Below, in pieces: positions 16,210-23,511 of a stretch of DNA of 64,000 nucleotides (position 1 is its first letter; each line of letters starts with the position of its first letter). Where the stretch lies: positions 1 through 64,000 of the forward strand of contig CALWLT010000034.1 of the NCBI GenBank assembly GCA_944381615.1. Reading direction: 5' to 3'. Below the pieces are notes generated by a model. The model searched no databases. It saw nothing but the letters and a program-made list of their open reading frames with translations, and was not told where the DNA came from. Source of the DNA: an uncultured Lachnospiraceae bacterium. GTDB lineage: Bacteria > Bacillota > Clostridia > Lachnospirales > Lachnospiraceae. The translations under genes and the position numbers were made by a program.

Positions 16210-16230
16210 TTTGATGAATCAGTCCTTTTT
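16206..16230 (+). terminator. Small terminator overlapping the second GntR stop
   Basis: CTGATT-tgatg-AATCAG followed by tcc and five T; the stem overlaps the stop codon. Confidence 0.6.
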
Positions 16231-16247
16231 GTTCTACACTTTATACA

Positions 16248-16294
16248 GCCGGCCGGGCGCCCTTGCGGGGCGTTTCGGCCGGCCCCCCTTTTTT
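16248..16294 (+). terminator. Strong intrinsic terminator ending the catabolic island
   Basis: GCCGGCCG (16248-16255) pairs with CGGCCGGC (16276-16283), with an inner CGCCC/GGGGCG helix, then CCCCC and six T. It separates the island from the T-box unit. Confidence 0.85.
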
Positions 16295-16360
16295 CAGGGG
16301 CCGGGTCAGGGCGCGTCCGGAATCGGCGGCCCGCGCCGGCAAAATTCGTGAATTTGCCGC

Positions 16361-16387
16361 TTGACAGCAGCCCCAGAAAATGATAAA
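16361..16387 (+). promoter_or_regulatory. Promoter of the T-box/MATE/leuA transcript
   Basis: A consensus TTGACA lies at 16361-16366, followed by GATAAA at 16382-16387 with a somewhat short 15-bp gap. It stands about 60 bases before the first stem of the T-box leader. Confidence 0.5.
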
Positions 16388-16417
16388 ACAATATCATTAC
16401 AATATGTAATTACTACC

Positions 16418-16697
16418 TGAAATGCTTGGATGGGGATATATCGTTCAGCTGATCCATTTTCAGAGAGCCGCCGGATGGTGCGAGGCGGCAGGCAGGCTGT
16501 TTTGATCTGGCCCCGGAGCGGCTTTCCCGAACCGAAGACCAGTAGGGAGAGACGGGACTTCCCGTTACAGAAGAAGCTGTTATCCTGGAAGGGCCGACGG
16601 CGATGAGAGGTCGCAGGAGACTGCGGCAAGCAGAGTGGTACCGCGGAAGTGGAAGATTTCGTCTCTGCAGCGCGACAGCGCTGCAGGGATTTTTTTT
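16418..16697 (+). promoter_or_regulatory. T-box riboswitch leader
   Basis: A tRNA-sensing transcription attenuator. Stem I base pairing is visible as GCTGATCC (16447-16454) against GGAGCGGC (16514-16521). Inside it are an AGAGAG motif and the CCGCC/GGCGG apical helix with GGTGCGAG. A stem III-like ACGGGACTTCCCGT lies at 16552-16565. The T-box core GAGTGGTACCGCGG is at 16633-16646. The terminator helix is CTGCAGCGC (16665-16673) with GCGCTGCAG (16678-16686), then eight T (16690-16697). The specifier is not secure: the likely loop (16505-16512) offers ATC (Ile), CTG (Leu) or GCC (Ala). Downstream leuA favours a branched-chain amino acid. Confidence 0.9.
16665..16697 (+). terminator. T-box-controlled terminator
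   Basis: Perfect 9-bp stem with GACA loop and a T8 run. Its 5' arm competes with the antiterminator formed with the T-box sequence. Confidence 0.9.
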
Positions 16698-16777
16698 GGC
16701 GTCTGCCCGGACGGCTTTCGCCCGGACAGGTCCCCGCAGGGGCGGATCGTGCGTATTATTTTGCGGGGGAGCGTGAT

Positions 16778-16834
16778 ACGAAGGAAGAACAGTGACATGA
16801 AGGAAAAACAGTGATATGAAGGAAAAACGGAAGA
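16778..16834 (+). repeat. 19-bp tandem repeat duplicating the MATE ribosome site and start
   Basis: Units start at 16778 (ACGAAGG...), 16797 (ATGAAGG...) and 16816 (ATGAAGG..., the real start). The middle copy would encode M-K-E-K-Q and stop. Each AAGGA thus serves as ribosome site for the next unit. Confidence 0.85.
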
Positions 16835-18183
16835 ATACCCCGGGCGGGCAGGAGCGCCTGTTTTCCAACCGGGATCTGCGGCGGCTTCTGCTACCGCTCA
16901 TGGCGGAGCAGCTGCTGAATTCCCTGATGGGGACGGCGGACAGCATGATGGTCAGCAATGTGGGCCCGGCGGCCATCTCGGCCGTCTCGCTGGTGGATTC
17001 CATCAACATCCTGGTCATTCAGGCGTTTTACGCGCTGGCGGCGGGCGGGGCGATTGTCTGCTCGCAGTACCTGGGCCAGGAGGACCATAAAAACGCGACG
17101 GAGACGGCCCGGCAGCTCCTTTTCGTGGTAGCGGCCATCGCGGCGGCGGTCATGACGCTCTGCCTGGTGTTCCGGGATCCGCTGCTGGCGCTGATTTTCG
17201 GGAGCGTGGAAGCGGATGTGATGGAGGCGGCGCAGACGTATTTCTTTTACACGGCGATTTCGTTTCCCTTTATCGCCCTCTACGACGCGGGTTCGTCCGT
17301 GTACCGGGCGCAGGGGAATACGAGGCTGCCCATGACGATCGCGCTGATCTCCAACTGCCTGAATATTGCGGGCAACGCGGTGCTGATCTGGGGCTTTCAG
17401 ATGGGAGTGGCCGGCGCCGCCATCGCGACGCTGGGCTCGCGGGTTATCTCGGCCGTCGCTGTCCTTATCTTTCTCCGCCACCGGGATCAGCTGCTGGTCG
17501 TCCGCAATTACCGGACGATCCGCCCGGATCGGAGACGGATTGTGACGATCCTTTCGCTGGGAATCCCCAATGGGGTGGAAAATTCCATGTTCCAGTTCGG
17601 CAAGCTGGCGATCCAGTCCACCGTCTCCACGATGGGAACCGTGGCCATTGCCGCCCAGGCGATGACCAACATTCTGGAGAATTTAAACGGGATCGCGGGC
17701 ATGGGGATCGGCATCGGCATGATGACGGTCGTCGGGCAGTGCATGGGAGCGGGCCGGAAGGAGGAAGCCGTCTACTATGTGAAAAAGCTGACGGCGCTGG
17801 CGGAGATCGCGGTCGCGGCCAGCTGCATTCTCGTCTATCTGGCGACGGGGCCGATCATGGCGCTCGCGGGGATGGAGCCGGAGAGCGCGGCGCTCTGCCT
17901 TTTCATGATGGGCTGGATCACGCTGGTCAAGCCCGTCGTGTGGACGCTTTCGTTTATCCCGGCCTACGGGATGCGGGCGGCCGGAGACGTGAAATTTTCG
18001 ATGCTTCTGTCGGCGGCGACGATGTGGCTGTTCCGCGTGACGCTGTGCATTTATCTGTGCCGCGTCTGGGGCTTCGGTCCCATGGCTGTCTGGATCGGGA
18101 TGTTTACGGACTGGACGATCCGCGCGCTGGCCTTCAGCTGGCGCTTCGCAAGCCGCCGCTGGATGCGGCATCAGGTCGTATAG
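16816..18183 (+). CDS. MATE-family efflux transporter under T-box control
   Basis: A 455-residue polytopic protein with 12 predicted hydrophobic segments, typical of MATE/NorM/DinF multidrug and toxin exporters driven by Na+ or H+. Conserved features are the N-terminal L-L-L-P-L-M-A-E-Q-L-L-N-S-L-M-G-T-A-D-S-M-M-V and, in the second half, G-I-P-N-G-V-E-N and G-x-G-I-G-M-M-T-V-V-G-Q. It is the first gene after the T-box leader and is followed 72 bases later by leuA, so both should respond to the same uncharged tRNA. An amino-acid-related export or balancing role is possible but unproven. Confidence 0.9.
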   Translation: MKEKRKNTPGGQERLFSNRDLRRLLLPLMAEQLLNSLMGTADSMMVSNVGPAAISAVSLVDSINILVIQAFYALAAGGAIVCSQYLGQEDHKNATETARQLLFVVAAIAAAVMTLCLVFRDPLLALIFGSVEADVMEAAQTYFFYTAISFPFIALYDAGSSVYRAQGNTRLPMTIALISNCLNIAGNAVLIWGFQMGVAGAAIATLGSRVISAVAVLIFLRHRDQLLVVRNYRTIRPDRRRIVTILSLGIPNGVENSMFQFGKLAIQSTVSTMGTVAIAAQAMTNILENLNGIAGMGIGIGMMTVVGQCMGAGRKEEAVYYVKKLTALAEIAVAASCILVYLATGPIMALAGMEPESAALCLFMMGWITLVKPVVWTLSFIPAYGMRAAGDVKFSMLLSAATMWLFRVTLCIYLCRVWGFGPMAVWIGMFTDWTIRALAFSWRFASRRWMRHQVV

Positions 18184-18208
18184 GAAACAGAAAATACAGG
18201 ATAAAAGA

Positions 18209-18242
18209 AACTGTAAGATAAAAGGAACTGTAAGATAAAAAG
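18209..18242 (+). repeat. 17-bp tandem duplication before leuA
   Basis: AACTGTAAGATAAAAGG (18209-18225) is followed directly by AACTGTAAGATAAAAAG (18226-18242), just before the AGGAGG of leuA. A third, degenerate copy may precede it. Confidence 0.8.
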
Positions 18243-18261
18243 AGAACAGGAGGAAATGGAA

Positions 18262-19929
18262 ATGATGAATTATAAGAAATATAAAAGAGTCCCGGTCATC
18301 GATTATCCGGAGCGGGAGTGGCCGAATAAAGAGATTCAGAAAGCGCCGATCTGGTGCAGCGTGGATCTGCGCGACGGCAACCAGGCCCTGGTAGAGCCGA
18401 TGGTGGTAGAGGAGAAGATTGAGATGTTCAACCTTCTCGTGAAGCTGGGCTTCAAGGAGATCGAGATCGGCTTCCCGGCCGCGTCCCAGATTGAATTTGA
18501 TTTCCTGCGCGAGCTGGTGGACCGCAAGATGATTCCGGACGACGTGGTCGTACAGGTTCTGACCCAGTGCCGCGAGCATCTGATCAAGCGCACGTTTGAG
18601 GCGATCCAGGGAATCAAGAAAGCCGTCGTTCACATTTATAATTCCACCTCTACGCTGCAGAGAGACGTGGTGTTCCATGCGGACAAGGATGAGATCCGGC
18701 AGATCGCCATCGACGGGACCCGCATGGTAAAGAAATACATGCAGGGGCATACGGGCGAGATTATGCTGGAATACTCGCCGGAGAGCTTTACCGGGACGGA
18801 GCTGGATTTTGCACTTGATATCTGCACGGCGGTGCAGGAGGAGTGGGGCGCGACGCCGGAGAAGAAGATCATTATCAACCTTCCGGCGACCGTCGAGATG
18901 ACGACGCCCAACGTCTACGCCGATCAGATCGAGTGGATGAACAAACATTTCAAGAACCGCGACAGCATCATCCTCAGCGTGCACCCGCACAATGACCGCG
19001 GGACCGGCATCGCGGCGACGGAGCTGGCGCTTCTGGCCGGCGCGGAGCGCGTGGAGGGAACGCTTCTCGGAAACGGCGAGCGCACGGGCAACGTGGATAT
19101 CCTGAACATTGCCTACAACATGTTCTCGCAGGGGATCGATCCGGAGCTGGAGATCGAGGATGTGAAAGAGATCGTGGAGGTCTGCGAGCGCTGCACCAAG
19201 ATGGCGGTGGATCCGAGACATCCCTACGCCGGCAAGCTGGTGTTTACGGCGTTCTCCGGCTCGCATCAGGACGCCATCAGCAAGGGAATGCAGGCGCTGC
19301 AGAAGCGGACCGACGGCATCTGGGAGGTTCCGTACCTGCCGATCGATCCGAGCGACATCGGCCGCGAGTACGAGCCGGTGGTGCGCATCAACAGCCAGTC
19401 GGGCAAGGGCGGCGTCGCGTTTGTCATGGATTCCTTCTACGGCTTCCGCCTGCCTAAGGGAATGCACAAGGAATTTGCCGACGTGATCCAGAAGATCGCC
19501 GAGAAACAGGGCGAGGTGGCTCCCGAGCAGATCATGGACGAGTTCCGCTCCCATTACATCGACCGCAAGGAACCGATGCACTTCCGGAAATGCCAGATCA
19601 CGGACAAGGAATACGAGGGCGGCGCATTTGCTACCGTTGCGCACCTGACCTTCACGGATCACGGCGTGGAGAGAACGGTGGAGGGAGTCGGAAACGGCCC
19701 CATCGACGCCATCCAGCGGGCGCTGGAGGATGCGTTAAACATCCAGATCCGCGTGCTGGATTACACGGAGCACGCGCTGCGCTCCGGTTCCGGCGCGCAG
19801 GCGGCGTCCTACATTCATCTGATGAACGTGGAGACGGGCCAGGCGACCTACGGCGTGGGCATCAGCTCCAACATCACGCGGGCATCCATCCGCGGAATCT
19901 TCAGCGCGGTCAACCGCCTGTTCTATTGA
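18262..19929 (+). CDS. leuA: 2-isopropylmalate synthase (long, LeuA2-type)
   Basis: First enzyme of leucine synthesis: acetyl-CoA + 2-oxoisovalerate to 2-isopropylmalate. 555 residues, the length of the fungal/actinobacterial-like class. The TIM barrel begins with W-C-S-V-D-L-R-D-G-N-Q-A-L (metal-binding Asp and catalytic Arg). H-P-H-N-D-R-G-T-G and G-N-G-E-R-T-G-N-V-D-I follow. The C-terminal ~150 residues form the leucine-binding regulatory domain, with G-N-G-P-I-D-A and S-Y-I-H-L. ATG 18262 is eight bases after AGGAGG; ATG 18256 is too close. It is cotranscribed with the MATE gene behind the T-box; no other leu genes are in the window. Confidence 0.95.
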   Translation: MMNYKKYKRVPVIDYPEREWPNKEIQKAPIWCSVDLRDGNQALVEPMVVEEKIEMFNLLVKLGFKEIEIGFPAASQIEFDFLRELVDRKMIPDDVVVQVLTQCREHLIKRTFEAIQGIKKAVVHIYNSTSTLQRDVVFHADKDEIRQIAIDGTRMVKKYMQGHTGEIMLEYSPESFTGTELDFALDICTAVQEEWGATPEKKIIINLPATVEMTTPNVYADQIEWMNKHFKNRDSIILSVHPHNDRGTGIAATELALLAGAERVEGTLLGNGERTGNVDILNIAYNMFSQGIDPELEIEDVKEIVEVCERCTKMAVDPRHPYAGKLVFTAFSGSHQDAISKGMQALQKRTDGIWEVPYLPIDPSDIGREYEPVVRINSQSGKGGVAFVMDSFYGFRLPKGMHKEFADVIQKIAEKQGEVAPEQIMDEFRSHYIDRKEPMHFRKCQITDKEYEGGAFATVAHLTFTDHGVERTVEGVGNGPIDAIQRALEDALNIQIRVLDYTEHALRSGSGAQAASYIHLMNVETGQATYGVGISSNITRASIRGIFSAVNRLFY

Positions 19930-19941
19930 TAATCAGTCTGT

Positions 19942-19973
19942 GGCGCCGGAGAAATCCGGCGCCATCTGTTTTT
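19942..19973 (+). terminator. Terminator after leuA
   Basis: GGCGCCGGA-gaaa-TCCGGCGCC, a perfect 9-bp stem, followed after ATCTG by five T. Confidence 0.85.
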
Positions 19974-20003
19974 CGGATATTTTCCCATCTGGGGATTTCT
20001 GTG

Positions 20004-21050
20004 TCACGGTTCCTCTTCGCTGGCTGCCGCGTCTTCTGTCTCAGCCCGGACCGTCAGAAATTCAGCTGGGGCGGCGGAGATCATCAGCTGCTCAGAGACA
20101 GGAAGCGCGTTGTAATGTTCCAGCCATGCCAGTGTTTCGGCGGAGAGTGCAGAACGGTCGCGCACGATGCCGTCCCAGGAAATGAGTCCTTCCGTAACCG
20201 GAAAATCAGTAAAGGCGACGCTGAAGAGAATGACGCGGCAAAAGTCCTGTTCCTGAAGCGCAGCCAGATCCAGAGGCTCGGAAAGGGGAAGGGAGACTGG
20301 CCCGGCTTCGCCGGAATCACATTCGGCGATGGCGGCCAGCACGGTCTTCTGGTTGACGGGGATTTGGATCTGATGTTCCAGGACAGTGCCGGATGAGGCA
20401 AAAGCCCGGGAAGACAATTCCGGCTGCAGCTTTTCCGGATGATACCAGGAAGACTGGCTGCGATTGCCGGCCGCGTTCTGCCAGGAAAAACGGACGCCGG
20501 ATTCCTCGCCGGAACCGGCAAGGATTGCAATCTGTCCGCTCTGGCCGTCGTGTGCGCCGTCCTGGCCGCCGTCCGTACCGCTTCTGCTGCTCAGCAAAAA
20601 TCCGGCTCCTCCGGCCGGCGAGAGGATCCCGTCTTCCAGTATTTCCGTAAAAAAGTGAACCTCCTGTACGGGGCTGCCGGCCGTGTATTCAAAAAGCCCG
20701 GTAATGAAATCTGAATGGATCAGGTTTAAAAGGCTGTGCTGATCCGCGGAAAGCTGCATCGGAGCAATCATAATTTCGCCGGGGGCAGCCGCTGCCTGTG
20801 TCAAAGCTTCACTCTCTGCCTGTGTCAAAGCTTCGTTCTCTGCCTGCGTCAAAGCTTCGCTCTCTGCCTGCGTCAAAGCTTCAGCCGCTGTCTGTGTATC
20901 GGCTGCGGCAGTCTGCGCGCCGCTTCCCCCTGTCGCCCGGGAAGGGCTTTTTTCGCCTTGGCTCTGGCAGCCACAGAGCAGAATGGAGATGAAAAGACAG
21001 AGAAACAGGGGCGTGCGGGTTTTCGGGAAAATCGTACGGAGCCGGTTCAT
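20004..21050 (-). CDS. Uncharacterised lipoprotein with octapeptide repeats
   Basis: Predicted surface lipoprotein of 348 residues, family not recognised. A signal peptide ends in the lipobox I-L-L-C-G-C, anchoring the mature protein near residue 27. A linker of four E-A-L-T-Q-A-E-S-type octapeptides (~55-90) follows, then a ~250-residue domain with no motif I can name. That domain has Trp/Tyr-rich strands (S-W-Y-H-P-E-K, L-I-S-W-D-G-I) and an acidic C-terminus. The ATG at 21050 lies six bases after AAAGGAGG; ATG 21056 would abut it. It is divergent from the amidohydrolase gene. The linker probably holds the domain away from the membrane. Confidence 0.75.
   Translation of the reverse strand: MNRLRTIFPKTRTPLFLCLFISILLCGCQSQGEKSPSRATGGSGAQTAAADTQTAAEALTQAESEALTQAENEALTQAESEALTQAAAAPGEIMIAPMQLSADQHSLLNLIHSDFITGLFEYTAGSPVQEVHFFTEILEDGILSPAGGAGFLLSSRSGTDGGQDGAHDGQSGQIAILAGSGEESGVRFSWQNAAGNRSQSSWYHPEKLQPELSSRAFASSGTVLEHQIQIPVNQKTVLAAIAECDSGEAGPVSLPLSEPLDLAALQEQDFCRVILFSVAFTDFPVTEGLISWDGIVRDRSALSAETLAWLEHYNALPVSEQLMISAAPAEFLTVRAETEDAAASEEEP
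20793..20888 (-). repeat. 24-bp coding tandem repeat x4 in the lipoprotein gene
   Basis: Units start at 20793, 20817, 20841 and 20865 on the plus strand, each containing TCAAAGCTTC, and encode the octapeptide linker. The near identity of units suggests recent slippage. Confidence 0.9.
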
Positions 21051-21095
21051 GGGCATCCTCCTTTCCTGTGCGTCTGTATTCCTTTTTCTATAAAA

Positions 21096-21101
21096 AGTAT
21101 A
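21096..21101 (-). promoter_or_regulatory. Extended -10 of the lipoprotein gene
   Basis: Reading the minus strand, TG-C-TATACT forms an extended -10 about 45 bases before the start codon. No clear -35 is seen. Confidence 0.45.
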
Positions 21102-21133
21102 GCATATGGAGGGTTCCGGAGTTGAAAGAATCC

Positions 21134-21162
21134 TTTACGTTTTTCTTGCAAAATGATATAAA
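21134..21162 (+). promoter_or_regulatory. Promoter of the amidohydrolase gene
   Basis: TTTACG (21134-21139) and TATAAA (21157-21162) are 17 bp apart, in an AT-rich divergent intergenic region. Confidence 0.5.
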
Positions 21163-21211
21163 TATAATTAGGAAATCAGCCGTTCATTTTTTGCATTGGG
21201 GAGGGATGACT

Positions 21212-22426
21212 ATGATACTGATGGCGGATCATCTGCTGACGGGGGACGGGGCGACCCACCGTGCGGACGCGGCCCTGCGCCTGGATGAGAAGGGAAGGAT
21301 TGCCTGGATCGGAAGCCGGAGGGAGGCCGCAGAGCGCTGGCCGCAGGAGGAGAAAAAGGACTACGGCGAGGCGACGCTGCTGCCCGGCCTCTTTGACATG
21401 CACGTGCATTTCGGCTACTACTACAGCCAGCCGGATCTGGCGGAATTCGACGATTTCATGATCGCGTACTACGCGCTGGCGCAGGCGAAGGCCTCGCTGT
21501 CTCTGGGCATTACGACGATCCGGGATCTGTCGAGCCCGCACGGCCTGTTAAAGCGCCTGCGCCAGGCGGGCGAAAAGGGCTATGTGACGGTGCCGCGGAT
21601 CATCCATGCCGACGCGGGAATCTGCATGACGGGCGGGCACGGCCATCAGGACGGCATCGAGGAAGCGGACGGGCCCTGGGCGGTGCGCGCGGCAATCCGC
21701 CGCCAGTGCCGGGACGGGGCGGACTGGGTCAAACTTCTGACCAGCAACCGCGCGGACATCCCGGAGTTTACGCAGGAAGAGCTGGACGCGGCCGTGGACG
21801 AGTGCCACCGCCGCGGCTACAAGACGGCGGTTCATGCTGGGACGCAGCCGTCGATCCAGATGTGCATCGACGCCGGTTTCGATACGATTGAGCACGGGAC
21901 CTTCATGACGGTAGAGCAGGGCCGCCAGATGGCGGAAAAAGGCATCGCCTGGGTGCCGACCATCACGGCCTACACCTATCTCTATGAGCAGACGAAAAAA
22001 CTGATCGAGGAGGGCGGCAATACGGACAATCCCATCGCGGCCCGCGCCATCCGCGATCAGGCGTTCTTTGAGCCGGCCTATAAGGCGTACCGGGATAATT
22101 TCAAGGCGATCTACGATACGGGCGTGACGGTTTTGGCCGGAAGCGATATGGTGCTCTACGGCGCGCCGCCGCTGCCGATCCATCAGGAGCTGGGTTACAT
22201 GGTCGAGTATGGCATCACGCCGCTGGAGGCGGTGCGCACCGCGACCGTCAACGCGGCGGCCGTGCTGGGGATCGGGGAAGAGACCGGCTGCCTGAAAGAG
22301 GGCCTGGCCGGCGATATCCTGGCGGTAAAAGGCGATGTGTCGCAGAACATCCGCGCGCTGGACGACGTGCTGGAGGTCTTTCTCGGCGGGCGCAGCGTAC
22401 ACTGCGCAGGGGAAGCGCCGCGCTAA
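21212..22426 (+). CDS. Metal-dependent amidohydrolase (imidazolonepropionase-like)
   Basis: 404-residue hydrolase of the amidohydrolase superfamily. It shows the metal-binding H-V-H after strand 1 (D-M-H-V-H-F), D-W-V-K-L-L-T-S with a candidate carboxylated Lys, and H-A-G and I-E-H-G-T for the two later His ligands. A-G-S-D-M carries the catalytic Asp. The sequence resembles imidazolonepropionase/prolidase-like Xaa-Pro or isoaspartyl-type members, but the substrate is not determinable. ATG 21212 is seven bases after GGGGAGG, and the frame opens earlier without a ribosome site. It is followed by a 20-bp tandem array and the XRE-cupin gene on the other strand. Confidence 0.88.
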   Translation: MILMADHLLTGDGATHRADAALRLDEKGRIAWIGSRREAAERWPQEEKKDYGEATLLPGLFDMHVHFGYYYSQPDLAEFDDFMIAYYALAQAKASLSLGITTIRDLSSPHGLLKRLRQAGEKGYVTVPRIIHADAGICMTGGHGHQDGIEEADGPWAVRAAIRRQCRDGADWVKLLTSNRADIPEFTQEELDAAVDECHRRGYKTAVHAGTQPSIQMCIDAGFDTIEHGTFMTVEQGRQMAEKGIAWVPTITAYTYLYEQTKKLIEEGGNTDNPIAARAIRDQAFFEPAYKAYRDNFKAIYDTGVTVLAGSDMVLYGAPPLPIHQELGYMVEYGITPLEAVRTATVNAAAVLGIGEETGCLKEGLAGDILAVKGDVSQNIRALDDVLEVFLGGRSVHCAGEAPR

Positions 22427-22430
22427 ATTG

Positions 22431-22590
22431 CCGGAGCGGAAAAGAACCCGGCAGAGCAGGAGAGAACCCGTCGGAGCGGGAGAGAACCTGGCAGAGCGAG
22501 AGAGAATCCGGCGGAGCGGGAGAGAATCCGGCGGAGCGGAAAAGAATCCGCTGGAGAGGAAAAGACGCTGCCGGAGCGGGAAAGAACTGG
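22431..22590. repeat. Intergenic 20-bp tandem repeat, eight units
   Basis: Eight contiguous 20-bp units with the rough consensus gcggagcgggagagaatccg fill 22431-22590. The period is not a multiple of three, so it is not a coding repeat. The array starts immediately after the amidohydrolase stop. Units are diverged by a few bases each and there are no spacers. It makes up most of the 305-bp gap 22427-22731, the rest being a terminator of the minus-strand gene. Confidence 0.9.
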
Positions 22591-22634
22591 AACAGCCGAA
22601 ACAGACGGAGCAGGCAGAATTGCCGTCTGCGCAG

Positions 22635-22671
22635 AAAAAGCCGCGCGGCCCGGGAAACCGGGGCGCGCGGC
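22635..22671 (-). terminator. Terminator of the XRE-cupin gene
   Basis: GCCGCGCG (22640-22647) pairs with CGCGCGGC (22664-22671), with an inner CCCGG/CCGGG helix. Read on the minus strand, the hairpin is followed by five T (A run 22635-22639). Confidence 0.8.
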
Positions 22672-22731
22672 CTGTGCGGTAAGCGGTTTTATGCGGCGCG
22701 GGATCTTGCGCTTAAAAAGGCGGCCCGGCGC

Positions 22732-23322
22732 TCAGAATACGACTTCATTTCCGTGAATGAAGGGATTGGGCGTGTGCACGGTCAGGATCTTGACGACGCG
22801 GTTGGTGTTGTTGACCCAGTCGTGCGGCGTCTGCGAGTGAATCTGGATGCTGTCTCCGGGATTGAGGCAGTATTCGCAGCCGTCGAGATATACGGTCAGG
22901 ATCCCCTCGAGGACGTAGATAAATTCCTCGCCGTCGTGCCGGTTCATCTCCAGCCGGTCCGAGCTGGTGTTGGCGGAGGGCATCAGATGGAAGATGCGCG
23001 GCAGGCAAGTAAAGTCGCTGGAATTGCCGTTGACCAGATACTGGATGATCTGGGGGTTGATCTGGTTGCAGTGCATGGCGAAGCTGCGGTTGACCGGGGA
23101 CTTCTCCTGCTCGGAAGCCGAGTCGAAGAAGGCGGACAGGCTGACGCCCAGAATGTCGGCCAGCTTGGCCAGCGAATCGATGGCGATGGAGGACAGGCCG
23201 CGCTCCAGCTGGGAGAGAAAGCCGATGGAGAGGCCGGACTCCTCGCTGAGCTGTTTTAACGTATATTTTTTTGCGGTGCGGAAGGCCTTGACCTTGGCGC
23301 CGATGGTAGTATTATGATCCAT
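22732..23322 (-). CDS. XRE-family regulator with C-terminal cupin domain
   Basis: 196-residue regulator. Residues ~8-65 form an XRE helix-turn-helix (Y-T-L-K-Q-L-S-E-E-S-G-L-S-I-G-F-L-S-Q-L-E-R-G). Residues ~110-190 form a small cupin with H-D-G-E-E-F-I-Y-V-L-E-G and H-D-W-V-N. Such proteins often sense small amines, amino acids or antibiotics and repress adjacent efflux or catabolic genes. It is divergent from the split ThrE exporter, sharing a 189-bp intergenic region, so the exporter and possibly the amidohydrolase are its likely targets. Confidence 0.92.
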   Translation of the reverse strand: MDHNTTIGAKVKAFRTAKKYTLKQLSEESGLSIGFLSQLERGLSSIAIDSLAKLADILGVSLSAFFDSASEQEKSPVNRSFAMHCNQINPQIIQYLVNGNSSDFTCLPRIFHLMPSANTSSDRLEMNRHDGEEFIYVLEGILTVYLDGCEYCLNPGDSIQIHSQTPHDWVNNTNRVVKILTVHTPNPFIHGNEVVF

Positions 23323-23511
23323 AGAAAAATCCCCTTTGCGTTATCTGAGTCATGCGCGATATTCATGAGTTTATTACCTTAAATATACAGGATTTTAGTG
23401 AAAACGTCAATAAAAGGCGGAAAATTTCATGCACATGATCTGAAATTGAACGGCAGTTCAGAATGGGGGAAAAACGGAAGTTCAGGAAACCGGAAACGGC
23501 GGGAGGATACG

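Noticed and set aside
17683..19662. Open frame of 659 codons on the minus strand over leuA
   Set aside because: leuA on the plus strand is unmistakable; the antisense product is His/Arg/Leu-rich without domains.
22431..22590. CRISPR array
   Set aside because: Units are contiguous 20-mers without spacers, and no cas genes are in the window.
22335..22682. Plus-strand frame of 115 codons through the 20-bp array
   Set aside because: The 20-bp period shifts frame every unit, there is no ribosome site, and the frame starts within the amidohydrolase gene.
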